A DNA stretch of 64,000 bases from Caenorhabditis elegans (taxonomy: Eukaryota > Nematoda > Chromadorea > Rhabditida > Rhabditidae), in contig NC_003281.10 in assembly GCF_000002985.6 (NCBI RefSeq), positions 7,750,001-7,814,000 of the forward strand, given 5' to 3'. The position numbers and the translations under genes are program-made. Under the pieces are notes generated by a model. The model made no database searches, was not told the DNA's origin, and was given only the letters and a program-made list of their open reading frames with translations. This document shows, in pieces, positions 13,604-23,447 of this stretch (position 1 is its first letter; every line of letters starts with the position of its first letter).

Positions 13604-13832
13604 CTGAAAAAGAGCAAAAAAGCGTATAATTGATTATTTAGAATTTCCAAAGTATTAAGAAGGTTGTCTAGACCACTCCGTAAAAAATTGAAAAAAAAGT
13701 ATTGAAAACTTATATTTAAAAAATGAATATTCATGAAAATAAACAACTGTAATTCTTTAAAAAACCAACAATGAAAAAATTGAGTTCAACAATAAAAATA
13801 ACAAGAAAAAAAGGAAATCAACAAAAATAGAA

Positions 13833-16049
13833 TCACTCGGTCGTCTTCTTTTTGAGCCAAGGCTTCTCTCCGCGAGCATTTGGTCGACTTTTTCTCTTTG
13901 CTTCAAATCCGGATCGTTTAGCAATTTGTCTGCTTCCTCCGGTTTTCGCTTGTGACGAGACAGTTGCTTTGAGACTTTCCAAAGCTTTTGAGTATCTGAA
14001 AAATGTTGATGATGATTTCAGGTTTAATTTTTAATTTTTTACCTATCCATATCTTTTTCAAAAATGTACTCTTCCATTTGCTCTTCTACAGTATCTCCCC
14101 ATAAATTTGTAACTTTTAGCATTTTGACGAAAAGTCTCTTTGATTCCTTATCTCCAACACTAATCACATATCCATCTTGTCCAGCTCTTCCAGTTCTTCC
14201 TGCTCTGTGCACGAATAGTTTGTCATCGGCAGGCAAATTGTAGTTGATGACACAATCAACCTTGTTCAAATCAGTTCCTCTTGCCAACACGTCCGAGCAG
14301 ATCAGAACTCGGTTTTCATTTTTATTGAATTTTTCGAGCATTTTGTAACGTCGTTTTCCGAATAACTGAGCCGTGAAATAGTCTACCTCAAACTGATCCT
14401 TGCACAATTCTTTAAGAACGTGCGCGAGCCGATTTGATGATGAAACTTCATTGACGAAGATCAAAGTCCTGTTGAATTTATTTCTAGTGATTTGTTGATA
14501 AACTGCTAGCGGATGGAACTTTGGATCCGTTACAACGAGGCGATGAGAGATTGAAGAAGGAAGGGCAAGTCTACCAGATACATGATCAACTTGAGGGATT
14601 CCAGATGTGATCTGAAAATTGTAAAAAGTAAAATAAACGAAAATATTTTGCATGACGATTTAAAAAAAACGAATTTGGTTCGGTTGAAAATATCAAAATG
14701 AATTCTGATGTACTTTTTATAATTTTTAAAAACACTCACATCCTTTACAGAAACTGCTGTTGCTGAAAATAATCTCGGTTTGAACAAATTCCATAGATGA
14801 AGCTCTTCCACATCTTTCGATAGTGTTGCAGACAGAACAATTTTCTGAGGAGCTCTTCTTTGTCTAATAATATCTTTTAAACAAGCCACTCGTTCCATTC
14901 CACCGCATAAGAATTCTACTAAATCCAACCATTCTTCTCTCATAAGCTTTCCCATTCGATCCGCTTCATCCACAATCAAGAATCTTAATTTTGAAAGGTC
15001 AATCGGAGGTGGAATTTTTGAAGTGAGGTGTTGCACAAGTCTCGCTGGAGTTGCCACGATAACATTAGGAGGATCTGATGCCAATTGACGAGCTTCTTTC
15101 TCAAAATCGTTTGCTCCACTAAGTGATACTACTTTTGCAACACCACTTTCGTCATTCCATCGTCTTAAAATCAGAATTAAAACATACATTTTAATGTTAC
15201 TTAATACATACTTGAACTCGTCCACAATTTGTGCAACAAGTGTTTGAACTGGTACTAAAATAACAGCTTGTAGAATTTTGGATGGTTTGCTCCCGACAGC
15301 CGCCAGAACTGGGAGCACATAGCAAATTGTCTTTCCACTTCCAGTTGGAGCTGCGATCGCCACGTCACGTGGACGTAGTGGTGGTGGTGATCGGATTTCA
15401 AAGAAAAGAGATGGAAGAACGGCATACTGAACTGGAAACCATGTTGAAATTGCAGATGGGACTGTGAGATGCTCAGGAAGCTCAATTTGAGAAAGTTTTT
15501 GTGATGTTGAAGAATCGATTGTCGCTGAGAAAGTAGTGGCGTTTTGAACCCAGGAACTCGTTACTCTGCAAATCATCAATTTAGTTACAATTGAATTATT
15601 CTATTCAAAATATTTAATTAAATTATTCTCACTTTAGTGCCTCCAAATTCTTCATTTCTTGTTTTCCGAGCACTTTAAATATTTCTCGTTCACCATTTTG
15701 CGCAGTTTCTTCAATTTCAACTTCGCCAGAATCTTCTACGTCTTCTGTTTCCATAGGCTCTGCCACATCATTGCCAACCTTCAAAAATTCAAAAAGTCAA
15801 AAATTAAACAGGATTTTTTATAAAATTCGCTTTCAATTTCGCCAAGAAAACAAATTGATTAAAACTCACTGATTCATCATCCTCATTTCCGTTTGTTACT
15901 CTATTCATTTCTTGTTCAATTCCGTCTCCGTTTGCTGGCTCAATCTGAATATTTAATACAAATAAGTCAAATGTAAACTTTTTGTAAAATGAAAATACCT
16001 CATCATCGTTTTCCGTGTCGCTGTCTTCTTTTTGGTTTTTTCTTTTCAT
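13833..16049 (-). CDS. ZK686.2: DEAD-box ATP-dependent RNA helicase, DDX51/Dbp6-like
   Basis: Seven exons: 15999-16049, 15870-15944, 15633-15778, 15212-15565, 14740-15163, 14043-14611 and 13833-13995, 593 residues. The helicase motifs appear in order: Q-like [11 protein letters not shown], Walker A APTGSGKT, Ia LVPVQTL, Ib [23 protein letters not shown], then in the C-terminal RecA lobe [33 protein letters not shown] and [12 protein letters not shown]. The acidic N-terminal 90 residues and Lys/Arg-rich tail (WLKKKTTE end) resemble nucleolar helicases of the DDX51 group, which act in large-subunit ribosome assembly. The start follows an AG acceptor (ctccag/ATAATG). Acceptors at 15163 (ttttaag) and 15778 (ttgaag) are unusual, but both keep frame. 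The name ZK686.2 and its 593-residue length agree with what I remember. Confidence 0.9.
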
Positions 16050-16099
16050 TATCTGGAGAAATTAAAATATGAACCAAAAAATGCGTTGAAAAAATAAGG

Positions 16100-16148
16100 A
16101 CAGCGGAGAAAAATTAATATATAATAATAAGAACAGCGGAGAAAAATT
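16100..16148. repeat. Short direct repeat upstream of the helicase gene
   Basis: The 16-mer ACAGCGGAGAAAAATT occurs at 16100-16115 and again at 16133-16148, in the spacer between the helicase and zinc-finger genes. Most likely a local slippage duplication. Confidence 0.7.
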
Positions 16149-16480
16149 GGTGTGCATTTACGATAAACAGCGCGCGTTGCGGGATTTCGGAGCGTTGCTA
16201 TTTTTGCTCGCGATCGATTTTTAGAAAAAAAATTTAATTTATTCAATTGCATTCGTTCGAATATATTATACAAATAATAAATTCCATCGAATTCAATTGT
16301 TTTTAATAAATTAATTTTGCATTGTATTGTTTACTTAACTGTCAGTTGTTCAATGGGTTGTGTCTACTGCAGATATCAGAACAAATTTAAAGATATAATT
16401 CGAGTTTATTGAATAAAAAACGTATTAGAGTCTGCATAGGTCACAAAAAATTTTACACGAAATAAAAATAATCTACGAGT
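16149..16480. other. Intercistronic spacer between zinc-finger and helicase genes
   Basis: About 430 bp in total separate the zinc-finger stop codon (16481) from the helicase start (16049). The stretch is AT-rich with one GC-richer patch near 16165-16215. It holds the 3' UTR of the upstream gene; no separate gene is seen. Confidence 0.5.
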
Positions 16481-17454
16481 TCATGCCAATACTGCTTGGT
16501 TATCTCCGGAACCATGTGATACATCCCAGTGGGTTCTCAACGATTGCTTGTCCTTGAATTGTCTATCACAGAGCTCACATTGAACATAAATTTTAGCGTT
16601 CGGTCCGTAATGAGTTTTCATGTGCCGATTAAATTGAATTGTTTGAGAGAAGAGCTTCATGCATAGATGGCATTCGATATATGGAGTATTGTGAACTTTT
16701 CCGCGATGAAGAAGCAACATTTTAGAACTCGAGAAATTCTGCTCACAGAGCTCACAGTAGGTTGTTACAATTGTTTCTGTCACTTTCCGCTTCATCGCCT
16801 TCTCTCGATCCTGCTTCTCGTTCTAAAATACAATTTTTAATTTTTTTTTAATTTCAAAATTCACTCACATCAATGCCACAATTTGTTCGAACAATTCCTA
16901 AATCCATAAATAATTTTTTCTTAATATTTCTGATCTCTTCTGTATTTTTCCGTTTTCGGTCCTTGTAAGAATATGGTTTTCGAGTACTTGTATTATCTAC
17001 ATTTTTTCGTTTCTTGGCTGCAATATAGGATGATGCACTAGGAAATGATGACGAAGTAGAGCTGCGTACAAATATTCCAGCTACTGCCGCTGCTGAAAAA
17101 TTTTGAAAATACTTTAAAAAAACTCCTAGACAATACCATTATCACCATCAAATTTCCGATCTGGTTGGATTATTGTGAAATCTGGCATTTCGGGAGCTTT
17201 TTCAACTGGGAATTCCTAAAATATTTTTAGGTTCAACGTATCTCCGATGAACAGAAAGAAACCTGGAAACAAGAGCATCCTACAGATTCATGGCTCATTA
17301 GTTCACAAAGCTCTTTTGTTGCTTTTAGAGTTTCACGATTCAACAAATATTCATTGTATATGCTGAAAATTCATTTCTCAACCAATCTGAAATCAGATTA
17401 AACTCACTGAAGTTTCTTTATATCATCCACAATTTCTATATCCAGATCGGTCAT
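16481..17454 (-). CDS. C2H2 zinc-finger protein with three C-terminal fingers
   Basis: Exons 17408-17454, 17263-17362, 17137-17215, 16869-17092 and 16481-16822 give 263 residues. The N-terminal half has no domain I recognise and includes a basic stretch (AAKKRKN..., KDRKRKN) that could act in nuclear import. The last exon encodes three classical fingers: CELC with H..VH, CHLC with H..TH and CELC with H..SH (C-x2-C-x12-H-x3/4-H). The tail SGDNQAVLA is short. It is probably a nuclear DNA- or RNA-binding protein, with unknown target. It is the third gene of the minus-strand run, 361 bp after the OST3-like gene. The first exon is only 47 bases and the donor of exon 2 (CAG/gtttct) is weak, so the 5' end is the least certain part. 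I believe it belongs to the ZK686 gene set but do not recall its number securely. Confidence 0.85.
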
Positions 17455-17814
17455 CGTTTCCACCACGACTGTCCATTGTCATTTCTTCACATGAAATCCA
17501 ACTCATGAAACCACGTGAGATTTTTAGAAAATTCTGAACAAACTAGGGCATTTAGAGTTCACGATAGTATACTGAATAAATTAATATTTATCTTTTCTAT
17601 TTAACTTAAATTACAATTCAATCCGGAATTTTGAGAGAAAAAGGAAGTACATAATATCACACAAACCCAACAACAAAAAGCTTCTTTGGAGAAGGGGAAA
17701 ACACCTTCTAGTTTCGGTACAAGTAATTAAAAAACAGTAAACCTTTGGGGAGAGAGAGAGAGGAGATAATACAATAACTTATTAAATATTTAGAAATCTG
17801 GCAGGAAGAAACGT
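17455..17814. other. Intercistronic spacer with GA-rich run
   Basis: 360 bp between the OST3-like stop and the zinc-finger start. Contains a (GA)n run near 17748-17765. Probably 3' UTR and outron sequence of the polycistronic transcript; no gene seen. Confidence 0.5.
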
Positions 17815-19063
17815 TTAGGCGAAGAGGAATGAGTATGGGTATCCACGATATTTGGAGCGGAAGACAGACAGAAGGAACGAGAAGAAGACGCAAATGCACA
17901 CAAGTCCAGCGATTGCCAAAGCTGAAAATATGATATTATGATAGTTCTGGAACTTGCAATAATTATTACTGTTTGGAAAATACCTATTTATTATCTTCAA
18001 ATTTTTTTAAAAATTTATTCAAACTTACTGTTTGTAGGGATATTCAACAAGGAAAGTGGGTTCAGCTTCTTTCCAGCATTCTTTCTATCTTTGCTGTTCG
18101 ACTGGTCGGCTGCTTCATTGACACAAATGAATCCAATAGCGATCAAAGCATACAAAAGTCCGACGATGTAAGTTTCAGCGATGAGTTGGAATTGAGTGGA
18201 TCCGTGAATGAATGATGGTTCTTTGGTGTTCGGGTTGGTAATCATGAATGGTGGTCCACGAATATGATTCCACATTTGTCCGGACATGAAGATGAAAGTG
18301 ATAGCGAGGCAGACAAATCCCCACACAGTCCTATTGAAGAGGAAGTCCAAACTGTTTCTCTTCATGTACAACATTCCAAGGAGCAGTGCAACAAAAAGAG
18401 CAATTACGACTGGAGCAGTATAGTTTGGTGGGCGGATAACACGAACATGAACTTCTGTCTGATCTGCAACAAATCGTCCAATAGCATCAGCATCGAATCC
18501 TTGTCTCTGGAAGTCCATTTGCTCTGGACGCTTCTTGGCACCAAGCTTTGGTCCGAAATGGTAGAGAATAGGAGCTGTGTTGAGGTTCATTTGTTGGAAG
18601 ATTTGTGGAGCATCTTCATAGTCAACAATTCCAAAGAATACTTTACGACGATCTCCCTCGGAGCTGGTGTAGCGGTGAGAGTTGGCGACAATCATGAATT
18701 CATCGTAGGCCGGTCTAGAAAACCAAATAATTAAAATTTGTACGTTGTATTATGAACGTTCTAAATATAATCATTATTTCGGGGAGAAATTTTACTTTAA
18801 TTGTCCGATTGCTCCAATTAGAAGTTAACTTACTTGCAAATTGGGCATTGAACACCTGGGGAAAGTGCAGTGAACATGACAATCATTGAGTAATTTCTTG
18901 GTTGCATTCGAACAAGAGTCTTCCATTTGTCCATATTGAACTTGACTATGGACTGTCTTGAGGTGAGATCGACAAGGTTTTGAACTTTATCCTCGAGGGT
19001 TTGCTGCTGAGCCGACTCGTAGACGGCGAGCAGCATGAAGAACAGTAATACCATTGTTCTCAT
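17815..19063 (-). CDS. ZK686.3: OST3/TUSC3-type oligosaccharyltransferase subunit
   Basis: Exons 18834-19063, 18029-18714 and 17815-17921 give 340 residues. There is an N-terminal signal peptide ([17 protein letters not shown]), then a lumenal thioredoxin-like domain with the redox motif CPIC (Cys73, Cys76). Four hydrophobic membrane segments follow ([54 protein letters not shown]). This is the OST3/OST6 layout (TUSC3 or MAGT1 in vertebrates), a subunit of the ER complex that transfers glycans to Asn. The thioredoxin part holds substrate cysteines so that nearby sites can be glycosylated. The start codon follows an AG acceptor directly (ttttcag/ATG). It lies 151 bp downstream of the splicing-factor gene in the same run. 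Confidence 0.92.
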
Positions 19064-19177
19064 CTGAAAAATTGTGAAAATAAAAACAAGGAACAAATTA
19101 CAGAGTATTCAGATAATAGTAATGCAGAAAATCGGAACTGCTTTGAAGACATAAATGAAAAAAAAACGTCAATGAAT

Positions 19178-19183
19178 TTTATT
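19178..19183 (-). terminator. Poly(A) signal of the ZMAT2/Snu23-like gene
   Basis: AATAAA on the minus strand 32 bases past the stop codon at 19215 and about 115 bases before the next gene. The short distance to the next start is typical of operon cleavage plus SL2 trans-splicing. Confidence 0.55.
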
Positions 19184-19214
19184 ATGTATAAAAATGAGAT
19201 CATATTTTTGATAA

Positions 19215-19966
19215 TCATCGTTTACTGGTGGAAAATCCAGAAAAGCCCATCATTGCGCGAATTTCAGGATCAAGTCCGCTATCGTCTTCGTCGTCGTCTT
19301 CTTCTTCATCTTTTCTGGTGTCCCTCTTTCGTTTTCTGTTGTCTGTTTTCTTGTCCTTTTTGAAATCAGCCATTCTCGCCTCTTCTTCTTGAACATCCTC
19401 TAGCAACTGTTCCACTTGTGCCTCTTTCTTTTCTCTTTCTTCTGAAACAATGCAAAGTTTAAATGAGCTGATTACTTTTTTTGAACTCACTTTTATCTTT
19501 CATTAATTTGAATCGTTCTCTGACATCAGCAACTGTGCTCTTTTTAGTTTTCATAGACATTCCGATGTTTCTTTGATGATTTTTTCCATTAATGTGATCC
19601 AAAAAGTTGATGGAATCTTTCACGACGCAATCGCAAACGTCACAATAGAATCCTCCAGTTTCCGCCGACGGCGTTGCCTTAGTGATGACTACAGATTTTC
19701 CAACTTTCGAATCCAAGTCGACCTTATATTCTCTCGCTTGTAACATCTCTCGTTTAACCTTCGGTTCATCTTTCTTTTTCTTTCCAAGTCGAATATCTTC
19801 AGCTTCCTTCTCATCGAGCAAACGCTGTTGCGCAGCCAAGGAGTATTCTTTCTGAAAATATCGTATTATAGAGGTATTAGGAGTAAATGGAAAAACTCAC
19901 TTCATCCCATGTTCGTCTGTGATTTGTTCCTGAAGCTTGTGAACCACTTTGACCATAGAAAGACAT
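19215..19966 (-). CDS. snu-23: ZMAT2/Snu23-like U4/U6.U5 tri-snRNP zinc-finger protein
   Basis: Exons 19901-19966, 19491-19851 and 19215-19441, 217 residues. The middle carries a matrin-type (U1-like) zinc finger, [12 protein letters not shown]...[10 protein letters not shown], with the long Cys-His spacing of RNA-associated fingers. It is followed by the family's conserved segment [13 protein letters not shown]. The C-terminal third is highly charged (Lys/Arg then Asp/Glu runs) and ends [18 protein letters not shown]; the short MMGFSGF motif is typical of ZMAT2. The yeast counterpart Snu23 is part of the spliceosomal B complex. It is the first gene of the five-gene minus-strand run, so its promoter should lie between 19967 and the foldback element. 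The symbol snu-23 (ZK686.4) is from memory. Confidence 0.88.
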
Positions 19967-20257
19967 TTCTGAAAATAATTATTTAAGATACTTGATTTAA
20001 CGTATTCGTAGTTACTGTAATTAAGCGAATGAATAATCAGCAATGTTTCACGAATAACTTTAAAATAACATATTTAAATCAAAACCTCAACCAACATTTC
20101 ACTCGAAAAGAACACATTTCCGAATATGACTGACGAGCACGCTCAAATTCGACGTGGCTACTCGGTGTGCAAACACGATTGCTTACCGTAGACTGCGGAC
20201 ATCGCCTAATATTTTACGCGCAACTTGGTTCAGAAGCCATTAATGGCCTCTTCTGCC
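19967..20257 (-). promoter_or_regulatory. Likely promoter region of the five-gene minus-strand operon
   Basis: 291 bp between the first gene of the run and the transposon nest. It holds GC-richer patches (20135-20260), including CTACGGTAAG on the minus strand. If the genes form an operon, the transcription start must lie here, unless the mobile DNA pushed part of the promoter away. Confidence 0.4.
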
Positions 20258-20445
20258 TCACTAGGGAATGACCAGAATAAGTGGAGCGATATTCAAAAAA
20301 AAAATATTGTATCGGAAAGCTGACATTCTCTACTATAAGAATATGACTGAAATTTTTGCCCATTCGGGCTGGAAATCTGAAATTTTTACGTCTGAAATTC
20401 TATGTTAACTCTTTTCACTATCCCCAATTAGTACTGCCTGCAACA

Positions 20446-20525
20446 GCGAGATGGCCGAGTGGATAGAGTGGATGACAAGCATGGTGGGACTCTGGGGTTC
20501 AATTCCACCCTAACGTAAAATTTTT
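20446..20525 (+). pseudogene. tRNA-Ser/Leu-like sequence in left foldback arm with Pol III signals
   Basis: A-box TGGCCGAGTGG at 20452-20462 and B-box GGTTCAATTCC at 20496-20506 are spaced as in a tRNA, followed by TTTTT at 20521-20525 that could end Pol III transcription. The GGCCGAGTGG block is typical of serine/leucine tRNAs. The acceptor stem does not pair and there is no long variable arm, so this is tRNA-derived rather than a working tRNA. Confidence 0.55.
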
Positions 20526-20883
20526 CAAAAATTTAAACGTGTTTTTTCGAAACTATATAAAAGCCCAAATTTAATTTTTCTGATCGATATCAGCATGATC
20601 AATGTGTCGACCAACACCATAATGATTCATTCAACATCTTTTCCCCTAAAATTTAAACTTTTTTTCTCAAAATTGTAACTACAACCATGGATCCCCTCAT
20701 ATAAACAATTTTATTCATAGCGAATAATATGAAAAAAAATTTTTAAAAAAGTTTAAATTTTAGGGGAAAAGATGTTGAATGAATCATTATGGTGTTGGTC
20801 GACACATTGATCATGCTGATATCGATCAGAAAAATTAAATTTGGGCTTTTATATAGTTTCGAAAAAACACGTTTAAATTTTTG

Positions 20884-20963
20884 AAAAATTTTACGTTAGG
20901 GTGGAATTGAACCCCAGAGTCCCACCATGCTTGTCATCCACTCTATCCACTCGGCCATCTCGC
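20884..20963 (-). pseudogene. tRNA-Ser/Leu-like sequence in right foldback arm with Pol III signals
   Basis: Mirror copy of the left-arm unit: A-box at 20947-20957, B-box at 20903-20913 and T-run at 20884-20888, all on the minus strand. The two units therefore face each other across the loop. Confidence 0.55.
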
Positions 20964-21590
20964 TGTTGCAGGGAGTACTAATTGGGGATAGTGAAAAGAG
21001 TTAACGTAGAATTTCAGACGTAAAAATTTCAGATTTCCAGCCCGAATGGGCAAAAATTTCAGTCATATTCTTATAGTAGAGAATGTCAGCTTTCCGATAC
21101 AATATTTTTTTTTTGAATATCGCTCCACTTATTCTGGCCATTCCCTAGTCAGTCTCCTCCGATGGAAATGCACGAGTAGTGTGCCAAGCGGCTGCTGACG
21201 TGTTTCTCGTAGCGCCGGCTGGCGCGCTTCGCGTGCGATGATTTTACTTTCTTCATTTTTTCAGTTTTCCCCGTTTCTTTCTTTTTCTATCCTTTTTTCC
21301 AGTTTTTTTTCTATTAATCTCTTTCTTCTTCATATTTGAATGTATTCTGACAATAATTTAAGCAAAACACTTGTTAAATGTCGATAATTTCCGTGAAATT
21401 TGAAGTATTTCCTGAATAATAGGCTTATCTGCTGTTTATGAGATTTTTGTGTACAATAGAACTTTCTGATGTCTTTTCATTGCTTCCTGATCAATTTCTA
21501 GTATTTTTTTCCACAAATTTATTGAAAAACAAAACATTTCGCTAGTAAATAGTAAATAGTTGATCGAACACATTTTCACTGACAGATTGG

Positions 21591-22562
21591 CTAGTCATCG
21601 TTGTCCCAATTTTCTCCGCAATCGAATAGATAATTCAAATTGCCGAAATATTGGCGCATGAGAATGGTTCGAAGCTCAAGATTCTTAACAGTGCTGTATC
21701 TCCTCTCGACTTTGTTGAAGAGCGCGTTGAATCCCTCGATGCCCTGCTCGCTCGACTTTCCCCAAGTTTTGTGACGTTTCATGAATGTAACGAGGTGCGC
21801 GAACATGATGTGGAGTTTCGGAATCACTCCTAAGTCAGGGTGCACCAATCGAAGATTTCTTTTCAAACTTTGCAAAAGAATTGAGATTTCTTCGATTTCG
21901 GCAACTGACAGGATAGCACTCCTAGACCAAGACATCAGTTTACCAAAGTCGAGCATGAGCAGACGCAAGTTTTCGACATCAAAATGATCCTTGAACACGT
22001 CGATCAGTTCTTCGATGGTAGCTGGCCGGAAAAGGTTTCGCACCTAAATTAAGTCTATATTGTTTAATTTCTTCAAGCGCTATCCTATTACCTGATTTCC
22101 ATTTAGTGCCTGATAATAAACGCGTGGATCGCATCCATTTTTAGCCATAACTGCTTCCATCCTCTTCTTTGTTGCTCCTTTAGAAAGCTGCAGTATATCA
22201 TCTAACTCCTTCTTTTCTGTGCTCAATTCATTCAATGACTCTTCTTCCTCTTTTAATCGTATCCTTATATCTTCAATTGCTTCATCAACATGTGCAACTA
22301 GATCATCTACTGTCATAATCTCGCCTTCTCTACAAGGCAGACATTCAGGAGAAGCCTGCGAAGCGTTGTGACGTTGCTCAATGGTGTAGTAGCCTGAGCA
22401 TACAAAATGACAGGCTGAGCTGCAACCAGGTCGTGAGCAAAAAAAGATATCTTGATCTTGGAATTTCTTTGGAAGTCGATTGATACAGCACTGAGGAGAC
22501 GAGCATTTCTGAATTCGACTAGATCTTTCCCTTTTTTCGTAAGCTTCTTTAACAACCATCAT
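21591..22562 (-). CDS. Transposon-borne protein: Cys-rich (PHD-like) finger plus EQG-type domain, probably partial
   Basis: Exons 22092-22562 and 21591-22043 join in frame (NGNQ/VRNLF) for about 307 residues from the ATG at 22562. The first exon has a cysteine/histidine cluster (CSSPQCC, CSRPGCSSACHFVC, CLPC) that resembles a PHD or related cross-brace zinc finger, then an acidic coiled coil (LKEEEESLNELSTEKKELDD). The second exon carries PKLHIMFAHLV...SEQGIEGFNALFN. Similar PKxH/EQGxE-type blocks recur in multi-copy nematode and cnidarian proteins that I associate with mobile elements; that link is from memory. I do not recognise a complete catalytic triad. Just upstream the frame meets a TGA, so the protein may be cut off from a longer N-terminal part. 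Function unknown. Confidence 0.5.
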
Positions 22563-22645
22563 GAGCCTCCGATTTTTTCAATCCTTTTATGACATTTTTG
22601 CAATTTTCTTCTTCTTTATGAATAATGGTTTGGGCCATTTTTTGC

Positions 22646-22999
22646 TCATTTCTGATCTTCATTCAACTTTTGCTTCTCAATATTCTCATCCAGTTCGACC
22701 TTTGTGTTCTTGAATATTTGCTCAATCTCATGTAATTTTGCTCGCAACTGCGTTTCCACTTCACTTTTCAGCTTCACTGTATTTTTTAATGCCAAATTTT
22801 CAGCTTCTGAATTGGATATGGAGATTCTCAAATCGACAATTACGCCCTCTATTTCTTTGACTTTTGTCCCTCGAGCTTCAAGTTCCACCTCCAATTCCAC
22901 GATTCTCTGCTGGCGCTCGGCTTGTTTCTCTTTTTTAATTTCAGGGCCAAGACACCCAGTTTCTCTTCCGGCTGATTTTCTCTTACTTGGAGGAGCCAT
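22646..22999 (-). CDS. Coiled-coil N-terminal fragment of the transposon gene
   Basis: 117 residues starting at an ATG placed directly after an AG acceptor (tttacag/ATG), with a basic N-terminus (MAPPSKRKSAGRE). A long heptad-rich coiled coil follows (KQAERQQRIVELEVELEARG and onwards). It ends at TGA only about 85 bases before the Cys-rich exon at 22562. The two probably belonged to one gene, because I find no good intron that would join them, whereas a frameshift would. I treat it as the 5' part of a decaying transposon gene. Confidence 0.4.
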   Translation of the reverse strand: MAPPSKRKSAGRETGCLGPEIKKEKQAERQQRIVELEVELEARGTKVKEIEGVIVDLRISISNSEAENLALKNTVKLKSEVETQLRAKLHEIEQIFKNTKVELDENIEKQKLNEDQK

Positions 23000-23229
23000 C
23001 TGTAAATAATTGTTTCATCTCAAATTGTTTGGAAATTTCTCTATTCCCTTGCAGCCACATTTATATTTATTTTTATCTTCTCTAGCTTTCTGTGCTCTTT
23101 TTTCCTTTCACATCAATATTGTTTCTTATTTACAGAGCGATTATCTACAACGTCTACAGCGGTCACACAGGAATCTTCTCGAAGTGATATAATTTTCAAG
23201 TAAAAGGTGAATCCAGCTCACATCACGAA

Positions 23230-23386
23230 TTATTACTGGAACGCAAAATCCTGAAAATGCGTATTCCGCAACATATTTCACGCGCAAAATATCTTGAAGT
23301 ATTACGGTAGGTATCGCTACGAGATATTTTACGCCTCCGATATGTTGCAAAAGACGCATTCTCGGGGATTTGTGTTCCTGTAATAT
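23230..23386. repeat. Imperfect palindrome (MITE-like hairpin) inside the transposon
   Basis: The left half ATTACTGGAACGCAAAATCC... is mirrored by ...GGATTTGTGTTCCTGTAAT on the right, with further matching blocks (AATGCGT, GCAACATAT, AAAATATCT). Arms are about 70 bases around a short loop. It looks like a small foldback insertion or an old inverted duplication. Confidence 0.6.
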
Positions 23387-23447
23387 TTTGTTTAGAGATT
23401 ATGAAGTTAAACCAAAAATCATTTCTCAAATATCTCTATTATTTCAG

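Larger units (their letters stand above)
20261..21148. mobile_element. Foldback DNA transposon, Tc4-like, non-autonomous
   Basis: A nearly perfect inverted repeat: left arm 20261-20665, right arm 20745-21148, with a loop of about 79 bases. Ends read CTAGGGAATG...CATTCCCTAG, and the triplet TCA flanks both sides (20258-20260 and 21149-21151). A TNA target duplication with very long inverted arms is the signature of the Tc4/Tc5 group of C. elegans transposons. Reading both arms I see only about three mismatches (for example near 20272, 20412 and 20437). That implies recent insertion or arm homogenisation. There is no transposase frame. Assignment to Tc4 itself needs alignment. Confidence 0.85.

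Noticed and set aside
17745-17770. GA microsatellite as a notable repeat
   Set aside because: Short and ordinary for this genome; mentioned only in the spacer entry.
20446-20516. A functional tRNA-Ser or tRNA-Leu gene
   Set aside because: The acceptor stem does not pair, the T-stem has mismatches and no long variable arm is present, despite good A and B boxes.
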